A stretch of 24,237 bases of DNA, taken from positions 1 through 24,237 of the forward strand of contig CAZWXF010000038.1 in the NCBI GenBank assembly GCA_964638055.1, read 5' to 3'. The position numbers and the translations under genes were made by a program. Positions 1 through 6,655 of the stretch are shown here, piece by piece. The stretch comes from Prado023 sp964638055 (lineage in GTDB: Bacteria; Actinomycetota; Actinomycetes; S36-B12; CAIYMF01). Numbering within the stretch: the first letter of the stretch is position 1; every line of letters starts with the position of its first letter. Below the pieces are notes generated by a model. The model searched no databases, was not told the origin of the DNA, and saw nothing but the letters and a program-made list of their open reading frames with translations.

Positions 1-192
1 GTCGAGCCTGTCGAGGCCGAGGCCCGCGCTGGTCGAGCCTGTCGAGACCGAGGCCGCGCTGGTCGAGCCTGTCGAGACCGAGCCTTTGCTGGTCGTGCCC
101 GTGTCGAGACCAAGCCGTCCAGACCAGGCATCCAGACCGAATCTGGGACATGCCTGAGAGGTCGCGCGGAAGGGGTCTCGACCGGCTCGACC
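1..192. repeat. Array of 19-bp semi-palindromic intergenic repeats (array 1)
   Basis: Copies of GGTCGAGCCTGTCGAGACC lie at about 1-18 (first base cut by the window edge, one mismatch), 31-49 and 61-79. A diverged copy with a 2-nt insertion is at 91-111, and one copy in the opposite orientation (GGTCTCGACCGGCTCGACC) is at 174-192. The period of the first copies is 30-31 bp, with the linker also conserved. The same element recurs at 7761-7910. Repeats of this type are common between genes in high-GC actinobacteria; their function is unknown. The array ends just before the promoter of the HipA-like kinase gene. Confidence 0.85.
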
Positions 193-225
193 GACGAAGG
201 CGGCTTTCCCTCTTGCCGCGATCTC

Positions 226-231
226 TAGGGT
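226..231 (+). promoter_or_regulatory. -10 hexamer TAGGGT of the kinase gene, probable leaderless start
   Basis: TAGGGT fits the actinobacterial TANNNT -10 consensus and ends 7 nt before the GTG at 239. No Shine-Dalgarno precedes that GTG, so transcription probably begins at the start codon. The -35 region (around 203-210, CTTTCC) is weak. Confidence 0.45.
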
Positions 232-238
232 GGGCCAC

Positions 239-1117
239 GTGTCCGCACCTCCGGCCGTCACCGCCACGCGCTACGTCACGCCCCTGCGCGAGGGCGGCTC
301 GCTACCCGGACTCATGGAGGCCGACGACCTGGGGATGTACGTCGTCAAGTTCACGGGGGCTGGGCAGGGCCCGAACGTGCTCGTGGCCGAGATCGTCTGC
401 GCGGAGCTGGCCCGAGGGCTCGGCCTGCCGGTCCCGCGGTGGGCACCGGTCGTGGTCCCTGCTGAGCTGGCACCCGCGGAGCCGGACGCGGAGGTCCAGC
501 GACTCCTGCGGGAGTCAGCCGGACTCAACCTCGGGATCGACTTCCTGCCCGGCGCCACCGACGTCGGTCCCGCGCCGTCGGTCGACCCGGGCCTGGCCGG
601 GCGGATCCTCTGGTTCGACGCCCTGGTCGACAATCGCGACCGGTCCTGGCGCAACCCGAACATGCTCATGTGGCACCGTCAGGTCCACCTCATCGACCAC
701 GGGGCGGCCCTGGCGTTCCAGCATGCCTGGCCCTCGGATCGAGGGGAACAGGTCGAGCGGTTCGCGACGAAGCCCTACGACATCTCCGAGCACGTCCTGC
801 TGCGAACCGCCCCGGATGTCACGGCGGCTGACGAGGCCGCGGGACGACTCGACTGGCCCCGACTCGTGGCGGCCGCCCTCCGGGTCGTGCCCGACGAGTG
901 GCTCGACCCCAGGATCGGCAGCCCCGAGGACGGGCGGGACGCGTACGCCGAGTTCCTCCTGGCCCGCCTGGACCGGCGACGCGAGTGGGTTCCCCGCCTC
1001 GTCGAGGACAGTGACCCAGTGGCGGTCGCAGGCCGGCCACGCGATGTCCGCCGAGTGCGCCGGCCCGCCTGGCTGACCGGGCCCACGCCCCCGGACTCCG
1101 GTGGGGCCGTCGGATGA
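239..1117 (+). CDS. HipA-like kinase family protein (HipA_2 type)
   Basis: A 292-residue protein of the actinobacterial HipA-like kinase family that is found next to DUF3037 proteins. Seen in the sequence: a VVKF segment with Lys37, which would be the nucleotide-binding lysine; a following helix with Glu51; a catalytic-loop-like DNRDRSWRNPN at 131-141; and LIDHG at 151-155 in the place of the DFG metal-binding motif. No DNA-binding domain and no HipB-like partner are present. I chose GTG 239 because TAGGGT lies 7 nt before it; the in-frame GTG at 230 overlaps that hexamer. The stop overlaps the next gene by 4 nt (ATGA), so the two are translationally coupled. The last ~35 residues are Arg/Pro-rich and look unconserved. 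The substrate is unknown; kinase activity is inferred from fold motifs only. Confidence 0.8.
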   Translation: MSAPPAVTATRYVTPLREGGSLPGLMEADDLGMYVVKFTGAGQGPNVLVAEIVCAELARGLGLPVPRWAPVVVPAELAPAEPDAEVQRLLRESAGLNLGIDFLPGATDVGPAPSVDPGLAGRILWFDALVDNRDRSWRNPNMLMWHRQVHLIDHGAALAFQHAWPSDRGEQVERFATKPYDISEHVLLRTAPDVTAADEAAGRLDWPRLVAAALRVVPDEWLDPRIGSPEDGRDAYAEFLLARLDRRREWVPRLVEDSDPVAVAGRPRDVRRVRRPAWLTGPTPPDSGGAVG

Positions 1118-1482
1118 GGCCCTTCGAGTACGCCGTGCTGCGGATCGTGCCCCGGATCGACCGGGGGGAGTTCGTCAACGGAGCGGTGCTGGTCTACAGC
1201 CAGACCGAGGAGTACCTCGACATACGCGTGCGCCGAGACCTCGCCTGCGTCCTGGCGATCTGTCCGGGCGCCGACCTCGGCGCGATCACCACGGCCCTCG
1301 ACGATGCCGCGGCAGCCGCCCGGGGCGAGGTCGTCGCGATGGCCGGGCTCAGCCCCGGTGTCCGGTTCCGCTGGCTCACCGCGCCGCGCAGCGTGGTCGT
1401 CCAGCCCGGGCCGATCCACACGGGGATGACCGCCGACTGTGCCCGCGAGCTCGACCGCCTGGCCAGCGTTCTCCTGGACTGA
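1114..1482 (+). CDS. DUF3037 domain-containing protein
   Basis: A 122-residue soluble protein that I recognise as DUF3037 from its opening FEYAVLRIVPRIDRGEFVNGA and the later segment SPGVRFRWLTAPRSVVVQPG. It has no signal peptide, membrane segment or known catalytic motif. Its start lies inside the stop of the HipA-like kinase gene (ATGA overlap), a pairing that recurs in actinobacteria, so the two products probably act together, perhaps as kinase and partner or substrate. This is inferred from context only. Transcription ends against a gene on the other strand, with a hairpin in between. Confidence 0.8.
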   Translation: MRPFEYAVLRIVPRIDRGEFVNGAVLVYSQTEEYLDIRVRRDLACVLAICPGADLGAITTALDDAAAAARGEVVAMAGLSPGVRFRWLTAPRSVVVQPGPIHTGMTADCARELDRLASVLLD

Positions 1483-1524
1483 CCCACCACAGTCCGCGAG
1501 TCGGAGCCGCGGGGCGTCAGCAGC

Positions 1525-1540
1525 GGGCGCCTCGGCGCCC
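1525..1540. terminator. Hairpin between convergent genes
   Basis: GGGCGCC (1525-1531) and GGCGCCC (1534-1540) form a perfect 7-bp inverted repeat around TC, which would fold as 6 bp with a 4-nt loop. It lies between the convergent DUF3037 gene and the small minus-strand gene. There is no U-tract, as is usual in actinobacteria, so a terminator role is inferred from position. Confidence 0.4.
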
Positions 1541-1613
1541 TCGAGACACGGGCATGAACCCGATCGGACGGACCGCCGCGAGTCGCCCCCCGCCGAAGCC
1601 GATGCCGGACGGG

Positions 1614-1886
1614 TCACCGGGGGCGTCGGCGCTCCCGCGCCTCCCAGCAGGACGAGTGCCAGTGCCTGCGGTCCTCGGCACCGTCGGCCCGGTCCGCCCG
1701 CCAGGCGACCACGTGCGGGGTCCCGGGCAGGATCTCCTGCTGGCAGCCGGGGCACCGATACGCCTTGGTCGCTGCCGCACCCGTGATCCGGCGGACATGC
1801 CAGGACCCGTCGGGCAGCTCCTGGGGTGCCAGCCCGGCCGAGCGCAGCGCGACGTGCTGCTCGGCCCTTCGGTTCCGGCGGCCCAC
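1614..1886 (-). CDS. Small zinc-ribbon-like actinobacterial protein (often annotated ATP/GTP-binding protein)
   Basis: A 90-residue protein starting MGRRNRR. It matches a conserved actinobacterial family with the core HVRRITGAAATKAYRCPGC followed by PGTPHVVAW and DRRHWHSSCW. Cys45-x2-Cys48 and His77-x2-Cys80 look like the two knuckles of a zinc ribbon. I see no P-loop, so the common name ATP/GTP-binding protein is not supported. GTG at 1886 is chosen because the Arg/Asn-rich opening is typical of the family and TACCCT lies 8 nt before it; GTG at 1919 would add 11 residues. It is divergent from the alpha/beta hydrolase. The function is unknown; nucleic-acid binding is possible from the basic ends and zinc-ribbon look. 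Confidence 0.72.
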   Translation of the reverse strand: MGRRNRRAEQHVALRSAGLAPQELPDGSWHVRRITGAAATKAYRCPGCQQEILPGTPHVVAWRADRADGAEDRRHWHSSCWEARERRRPR

Positions 1887-1894
1887 GCCGAGAA

Positions 1895-1900
1895 AGGGTA
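1895..1900 (-). promoter_or_regulatory. -10 hexamer TACCCT of the small zinc-ribbon gene
   Basis: Read on the minus strand, TACCCT fits TANNNT and ends 8 nt before the GTG at 1886. No Shine-Dalgarno is visible, which suggests a leaderless mRNA. Confidence 0.35.
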
Positions 1901-2036
1901 CGCCGCTGCCAGGAATCACCCCGGGCTCGCGCGGAACACGCCTGGCACACGCTCCCCACGCTCGCGGACTGTTGGGGCGGAACCGGTGCCCGCCCGGGAG
2001 TCCCGCGGCGGTGGCGTCCGCGACCCTGCCAGCCAC

Positions 2037-2042
2037 TAACCT
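2037..2042 (+). promoter_or_regulatory. -10 hexamer TAACCT of the alpha/beta hydrolase gene
   Basis: TAACCT ends 6 nt before the ATG at 2049 and there is no purine-rich ribosome site, so the transcript is probably leaderless. Confidence 0.5.
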
Positions 2043-2048
2043 GCGGCC

Positions 2049-2831
2049 ATGCTGCATCACGTCGCATCGGGCCACGGACGACCGGTCGTGCTCCTGCACG
2101 CCTTCCCCCTGGACCACGCGCTGTGGGACGCACAGCGGCACGCCCTGGCCGATGCCGGCTACCGCGTCATCACACCTGACCTGCCCGGGTTCGGCGCCAG
2201 CGCTCCGCTGGACCAGGAGCCGTCCCTGGCGCTGGCGGCCGACGCCGTCGCCCACATGCTCAATCACCTGGAGATCGAAAGGGCCATCATCGGGGGCCTC
2301 TCGATGGGCGGGTACGTGACCATGCAGATGGTTCGTCGCCATCCCGACCGCATCAGCGGACTCATCCTGGCCGACACCCGTGCCAGCGCAGACGCCCCCG
2401 AGGCGGCAGCGGGCCGGATGGCGGGGGCCACGGCCGTGCTGGCCTCCGGGATGACCGCCGAGGTCGCCGGCTCGATGCTGCCCAACCTCCTGGGCACGAC
2501 CACCCACCAGGCCCGGCCCGAGGTCGTAGCGCTGGTGCGCCGCTGGATCATGTCGCAGGACCCCCAGGGTGTGGCGTGGGCCCAGCGCGCCATGGCGGCG
2601 CGGACCGACTCGTTCGACGCGCTGGCGACGTTCGCCGGGCCCGCGCTGCTCCTGCGCGGCGCAGAGGACCTCATCTGCTCGGCGGCTGATGTCGAAGCGA
2701 TGGCCGACGCCCTGGGCAGTGCCGTGGTCAGCACGGTGGAGATCCCCGGCGTCGGCCACCTGAGCGCGGTCGAGGACGCTGCCCCGGTCACTGCTGCCCT
2801 GCGCGGCTGGCTCGACGCGCTCCCGGGCTGA
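2049..2831 (+). CDS. Alpha/beta-fold hydrolase
   Basis: A 260-residue single-domain alpha/beta hydrolase of usual length. Visible landmarks are LLHAFPLDHALW (oxyanion-hole region, residues 15-26), DLPGFGAS (44-51), the nucleophile elbow GLSMGGY with Ser85, the acid GAEDLI with Asp207, and the base GVGHLS with His237, so the triad is complete. There is no signal peptide; it is cytoplasmic. The sequence resembles the broad group that includes 3-oxoadipate enol-lactonases and esterases, but no pathway neighbours support a specific substrate, so I leave it general. It is a single gene transcribed divergently from the zinc-ribbon gene and convergent with ccr. Confidence 0.85.
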   Translation: MLHHVASGHGRPVVLLHAFPLDHALWDAQRHALADAGYRVITPDLPGFGASAPLDQEPSLALAADAVAHMLNHLEIERAIIGGLSMGGYVTMQMVRRHPDRISGLILADTRASADAPEAAAGRMAGATAVLASGMTAEVAGSMLPNLLGTTTHQARPEVVALVRRWIMSQDPQGVAWAQRAMAARTDSFDALATFAGPALLLRGAEDLICSAADVEAMADALGSAVVSTVEIPGVGHLSAVEDAAPVTAALRGWLDALPG

Positions 2832-2872
2832 ACCCCCCGGGACCGCGCCTCCCGGGCTGCACCCCGGGGACA
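2818..2872. repeat. Tandem imperfect ~28-bp repeat with CCCGGG stems, possible terminator
   Basis: Two similar units lie back to back, the first overlapping the hydrolase stop codon. Each carries two CCCGGG blocks about 6-8 nt apart (2822-2827 with the block before 2842; 2851-2856 with 2863-2868), so each can fold into a GC hairpin. The position between convergent genes (hydrolase and ccr) suggests bidirectional termination. No U-tract is seen. The remaining intergenic DNA to 3012 shows nothing else I recognise. Confidence 0.35.
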
Positions 2873-3012
2873 GCGGCCCTGGGCCCGACCCCTCGCGCGG
2901 AGCAGGTCCGGTCCAGGCGAGGCGGAACGGGCCCGCGATCCAGGACGGCGCAGCTCCGCCGCCGGGCAGGAGCCCAGGCAGGGGCCGGCGGTGCCGCGGG
3001 ACGCTCGGCGGC

Positions 3013-4350
3013 TCAGATCCCCCGGAACCGGTTGATCGCGTCGAGGTGCTTGGCGCGCTTGACCTGGTCGCGCACTCCCAGGCCCTCCTCGGGTGCCAGG
3101 CACAGCACGCCGACCTTGCCCTGGTGCAGGTTGCGGTGCACCTCGAACGCCGCGTCGCCGGTCCGGTCCAGCGGGAACGTCTTGGACAGCGTCGGGTGGA
3201 CCAGGCCCTTGTCGATGAGCCGGTTGGCCTCGTACGCCTCCCGGTAGTTGGCGAAGTGCGAGCCGATGATCCGCTTGAGGTTCATCCAGAAGTAGCGGTT
3301 GTCGTACTCGTGCATGTACCCCGAGGTGGATGCGCAGGTGACGATGGTGCCTCCCTTGCGCGTGACGTACACGGACGCGCCGAACGTCTCGCGGCCCGGG
3401 TGCTCGAAGACGATGTCGACGTCCTCCCCACCGGTCAGCTCGCGGATGCGCTTGCCGAAGCGTTGCCACTCCTTGGGGTCCTGGGTCTTCTCGTCGGACC
3501 AGAACCTGTAGCCCTCGGCATTGCGGTCGATGATCAGCTCGGCTCCCATCCGCCGGCAGACCTCCGCCTTCTCAGGGCTCGAGACCACGCACACCGGGAT
3601 GGCGCCGCCGTTGAGCGCCATCTGCGTCGCGTAGGAGCCCAGGCCACCCGAAGCGCCCCAGACCAGGACGATGTCACCCTGCTTCATGCCGGCCCCGTTG
3701 CGCGAGACCAGCTGCCGGTACGCCGTCGAGTTCACCAGCCCGGGGGCCGCCGCCTCCTCCCAGGACAGGTGCTTCGGCTTGGGCATGAGCTGGTTGCTCT
3801 TCACCAGCGCGATCTCGGCCAGCCCGCCGAAGTTGGTCTCGAACCCCCAGATGCGCTGCTCGGGGTCCATCATCGTGTCGTTGTGGCCCATCGGGCTCTC
3901 CAGCTCGACGGACAGGCAGTGGGCGACGACCTCGTCGCCTGCCTTCCACGCGTTCACGCCCGGGCCGGTGCGCAGCACGACGCCAGCCAGGTCCGATCCG
4001 ACGACGTGGTACGGCAGGTCGTGGCGCTTGGCCAGCGGGCTGGTGCGCCCGTACCTGCTGAGGAACGCGAACGTGCTCAGCGGCTCGAAGATCGAGGTCC
4101 AGACGGTGTTGTAGTTGATCGCCGAGGCCATGACCGCGACGAGGGCCTCGCCGGGCCCGAGCTCGGGGACCCGGACCTGGTCCAGGTGCAGGCTGCGGCG
4201 GGGATCCTTCTCCCGGCTGGGCAGCCCCGCGAACATCGTCTCCTCGTCCTTGTGGACGGTGATGGCCTTGTACGCCTCCGGGACCGGGATGTCGGCGAAG
4301 CCCGGCTCGCGATGGGAGTCGCTGAGGATCGCCTCGAGGATCTGCTGCAC
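3013..4350 (-). CDS. ccr: Crotonyl-CoA carboxylase/reductase
   Basis: A 445-residue NADPH-dependent enzyme of the medium-chain dehydrogenase family that reductively carboxylates crotonyl-CoA to (2S)-ethylmalonyl-CoA; without CO2 it can form butyryl-CoA. It follows the Streptomyces Ccr sequence closely from ITVHKDEETMFAGL to the C-terminal DAINRFRGI. The four residues known to bind CO2 in the Kitasatospora enzyme are present at the same numbers: Asn81, Phe170, Glu171 and His365. The nucleotide-binding loop is WGASGGLGSYA (231-241). GTG 4350 is chosen: GGAGG at 4356-4360 lies 5 nt upstream and the length equals the family's. The long open frame above it only shadows the epimerase gene. It lies 122 nt downstream of the epimerase on the same strand. 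It could serve acetate assimilation or supply ethylmalonyl-CoA. Confidence 0.96.
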   Translation of the reverse strand: MQQILEAILSDSHREPGFADIPVPEAYKAITVHKDEETMFAGLPSREKDPRRSLHLDQVRVPELGPGEALVAVMASAINYNTVWTSIFEPLSTFAFLSRYGRTSPLAKRHDLPYHVVGSDLAGVVLRTGPGVNAWKAGDEVVAHCLSVELESPMGHNDTMMDPEQRIWGFETNFGGLAEIALVKSNQLMPKPKHLSWEEAAAPGLVNSTAYRQLVSRNGAGMKQGDIVLVWGASGGLGSYATQMALNGGAIPVCVVSSPEKAEVCRRMGAELIIDRNAEGYRFWSDEKTQDPKEWQRFGKRIRELTGGEDVDIVFEHPGRETFGASVYVTRKGGTIVTCASTSGYMHEYDNRYFWMNLKRIIGSHFANYREAYEANRLIDKGLVHPTLSKTFPLDRTGDAAFEVHRNLHQGKVGVLCLAPEEGLGVRDQVKRAKHLDAINRFRGI

Positions 4351-4472
4351 TGCTGCCTCCGAACGGGATGTGTGCGTGACGGTCTCAGAGGCTACTTGCG
4401 GGTAGGCAACGGTCGGACCGGGGCCCGGGCTCCGGCATCCCGCAACCGATCGGGCGGCGGCCCCAGTCGGCG

Positions 4473-4946
4473 TCAGTGGTCGGGCGCTGGTTCGACGAGC
4501 TCGACCAGCACGCCCCCGCAGTCCTTGGGATGGACGAAGTTGACCCGCGACCCGGCAGTGCCGCGCTTGGCTGCGTCGTAGAGCAGGCGGACCCCGGCAG
4601 CGCGCAGACGCTCGCTGGCCCGGTCGATGTCGGTCACCCGGAAGGCGAGCTGCTGGATGCCCTCGCCGTTGCGGGCCAGGAACCTGCCGATGGGGGAGTC
4701 GGGCCGCAGGGGTGCCAGCAGCTGGATGCACGAGCCGGAATCCGCCACGGCGAGCATCGCCTCGCGCACGCCCTGCTCCTCGTTGACCTCCTGATGGATG
4801 CAGGCCAGCCCGAAGGTGCGCGCGTAGAAGGCGATGGCCTCGTCGAGGTCCGCCACGGCCAGACCCACATGGTCGATGGCGACCACCACCGGGTCGAGCG
4901 CCTGGGCCACGGCTGCCATGCCGGCGTCCTGCGTCTGGGCGTTCAT
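4473..4946 (-). CDS. mce: Methylmalonyl-CoA (ethylmalonyl-CoA) epimerase, VOC fold
   Basis: A 157-residue vicinal-oxygen-chelate protein that interconverts the 2R and 2S forms of methylmalonyl-CoA; homologues also accept ethylmalonyl-CoA, the Ccr product. Two VOC half-modules are visible: IDHVGLAVADLDEAIAFY (25-41) and GIQQLAFRVTDIDRA (96-110), ending in VNFVHPKDCGGVLVELVEP. By alignment with the Propionibacterium shermanii enzyme the metal ligands would be His26, Gln75 and Glu149, while the fourth (His91 there) is Gln99 here. ATG 4946 is chosen, with AGGAG 9 nt upstream; Met10 is an alternative. It is the first gene of a likely mce-ccr unit and is divergent from the thiolase gene, whose shared upstream region holds the false gap. 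Confidence 0.9.
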   Translation of the reverse strand: MNAQTQDAGMAAVAQALDPVVVAIDHVGLAVADLDEAIAFYARTFGLACIHQEVNEEQGVREAMLAVADSGSCIQLLAPLRPDSPIGRFLARNGEGIQQLAFRVTDIDRASERLRAAGVRLLYDAAKRGTAGSRVNFVHPKDCGGVLVELVEPAPDH

Positions 4947-5428
4947 GCGCTGTCGCTCCTGTCCTGGGTTGCGGCGGCGGTCCACCTGGCGTCACGGGGG
5001 ACTCCGTCGAACACATCATCGACCCCAGCGCCTCCGGGCGGGGACCGCACCCCGCCNNNNNNNNNNNNNNNNNNNNNNNNNNNNNNNNNNNNNNNNNNNN
5101 NNNNNNNNNNNNNNNNNNNNNNNNNNNNNNNNNNNNNNNNNNNNNNNNNNNNNNNNTCCGGGCGGGGACCGCACCCCGCCGGCTGCCTGCCGGAGAGGCT
5201 ACCCGCGCGGTGAGTCCCTGCGACTCGGCCCTCGTCGGCGCTCCCCGCTGCCCGCGCCCGTCCCCGTCGCCCGGTCCCGTCCCTGGATCGGATCGCCCGT
5301 GCCGTGGGCAGAAACAGCCCCGCGGTGCCGGTGTCAGGGGGCGTGGTTATCGTGGAGTCACCGCCGAGGCACATGCCCGGTGCCATTCAGTGCGCCCTGC
5401 CAGCGGCGCCCGCCACCAGGAGGCCGTT
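4947..5428. promoter_or_regulatory. Divergent intergenic region of mce and thiolase genes, containing an assembly gap
   Basis: This 482-nt stretch holds no gene. It must contain the promoters for mce (minus) and the thiolase (plus). A candidate -10 for the thiolase is TATCGT at 5348-5353, about 75 nt before the ATG. The AGGAGG at 5418-5423 is the thiolase ribosome site. After removal of the 100 N and the 24-nt duplicate, the true length would be about 358 nt. The rest is C/G-rich without recognised motifs. Confidence 0.5.
5033..5180. other. False scaffold gap 1: 100 N flanked by identical 24-bp ends
   Basis: The N run is 5057-5156. The 24 bases before it (5033-5056) are identical to the 24 after it (5157-5180), so the two contigs overlap and the gap is likely to have no missing sequence. 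The repeated segment folds into GGCGGGG / CCCCGCC (5037-5043 with 5050-5056, loop of 6), a hairpin that could have stopped the assembler. Confidence 0.85.
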
Positions 5429-6613
5429 ATGTCCGGATCAGTGATCGTCGCCGGTGCCCGAACCCCGATGGGTCGGCTGCTGGGATCCCTCAAGGGCTTC
5501 TCGGCCCCCGAGCTCGGCGGGGTCGCCATCAAGGGCGCACTGGCCAGGGCGGGCGTGTCGCCCGACCAGGTCGACTACGTGATCATGGGCCACGTCATCC
5601 AGGCCGGCTCCGGCCAGATCACGGCGCGGCAGGCAGCGGTCGCCGGCGGCATCGGGATGGACGTCCCCGCCCTGACCATCAACAAGGTGTGCCTCTCGGG
5701 CCTGGACGCGATCGCGCTGGCCGACCAGCTCATCCGCGCCGGCGAGTTCGAGATCATCGTGGCTGGCGGCATGGAGTCCATGACCAACGCCCCTCACCTC
5801 CTGCCCGGCAGCCGTGAGGGCGTCAAGTACGGGGAGTGGAAGCTCGTCGACTCCATGGCATATGACGCCCTGACCTGCGCGTTCGACCGCAAGGCGATGG
5901 GCGAGGCCACCGAGGGCTACAACGGCCGGTACGGCCTGACCCGCGCCGAGCAGGACGAGTTCTCGGCCCGCTCGCACCAGCTCGCAGCGCGCGCGGCGAA
6001 GGACGGCCTGTTCGACGAGGAGGTCGTCCCGGTCCAGATCCCCCAGCGCCGGGGTGAGCCGATCGAGTTCCGCACCGACGAGGGCGTGCGCGGCGACACG
6101 ACTGCGGCCTCGCTGGGTGGGCTGCGCCCCGCCTTCGCCAAGGACGGCACGATCACCGCTGGCTCGGCCTCGCAGATCTCCGACGGCGCCTGCGCGGTGG
6201 TCGTGATGAGCCGGGCCAAGGCGGAAGAGCTGGGCCTGGAGTGGCTGGCCGAGGTCGGCCCGCATGGCGTGGTGGCCGGACCGGATGCCTCCCTGCACGA
6301 GCAGCCGGCGAACGCGATCGCTCGGGCGTGCCAGCGTGCCGGCATCGAGCCGAGCGACCTGGACCTGGTCGAGATCAACGAGGCCTTCGCGGCGGTCGGG
6401 ATCGTCTCCACCCGCAAGCTGGGCCTCGACCCCGAGCGCGTCAACGTCAACGGCGGCGCGATCGCGCTGGGCCACCCGGTGGGCATGTCCGGGGCCCGGA
6501 TCGTGCTGCACCTGGCGCTCGAGCTCAAGCGTCGTGGCGGCGGCGTGGGCGCGGCGGCCCTGTGCGGCGGCGGCGGGCAGGGCGACGCCCTCATCGTGCG
6601 CGTCCCCGCGTGA
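5429..6613 (+). CDS. atoB: Acetyl-CoA C-acetyltransferase (acetoacetyl-CoA thiolase)
   Basis: A 394-residue thiolase that condenses two acetyl-CoA to acetoacetyl-CoA or runs in reverse, in the cytoplasm. The nucleophile is Cys88 in NKVCLSGL. The C-terminal catalytic pair is His349 in GHPVGMSG and Cys379 in LCGGGGQGDA, with NEAFA before them; the length is typical of biosynthetic thiolases. ATG 5429 is preceded by AGGAGG at 5 nt spacing. It lies 42 nt upstream of meaB on the same strand and divergent from mce-ccr. Beside Ccr it is likely to feed acetoacetyl-CoA towards crotonyl-CoA, but the reductase and dehydratase steps are not in the window. A role in fatty-acid or branched-chain breakdown is also possible. 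Confidence 0.92.
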   Translation: MSGSVIVAGARTPMGRLLGSLKGFSAPELGGVAIKGALARAGVSPDQVDYVIMGHVIQAGSGQITARQAAVAGGIGMDVPALTINKVCLSGLDAIALADQLIRAGEFEIIVAGGMESMTNAPHLLPGSREGVKYGEWKLVDSMAYDALTCAFDRKAMGEATEGYNGRYGLTRAEQDEFSARSHQLAARAAKDGLFDEEVVPVQIPQRRGEPIEFRTDEGVRGDTTAASLGGLRPAFAKDGTITAGSASQISDGACAVVVMSRAKAEELGLEWLAEVGPHGVVAGPDASLHEQPANAIARACQRAGIEPSDLDLVEINEAFAAVGIVSTRKLGLDPERVNVNGGAIALGHPVGMSGARIVLHLALELKRRGGGVGAAALCGGGGQGDALIVRVPA

Positions 6614-6655
6614 CGGCCGGCGGCTCCAGGCGCCGCAGGCACGTCGGGAGCACGG

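Noticed and set aside
150..1076. Competing 308-residue frame over the kinase gene
   Set aside because: Its product is a Ser/Arg/Pro-rich string without any domain, as expected of a shadow frame in GC-rich DNA.
4351..5019. Upstream extension of the ccr reading frame to a 668-residue protein
   Set aside because: The extra part overlaps mce in another frame, has no family resemblance, and GTG 4350 has a ribosome site and gives the exact family length.
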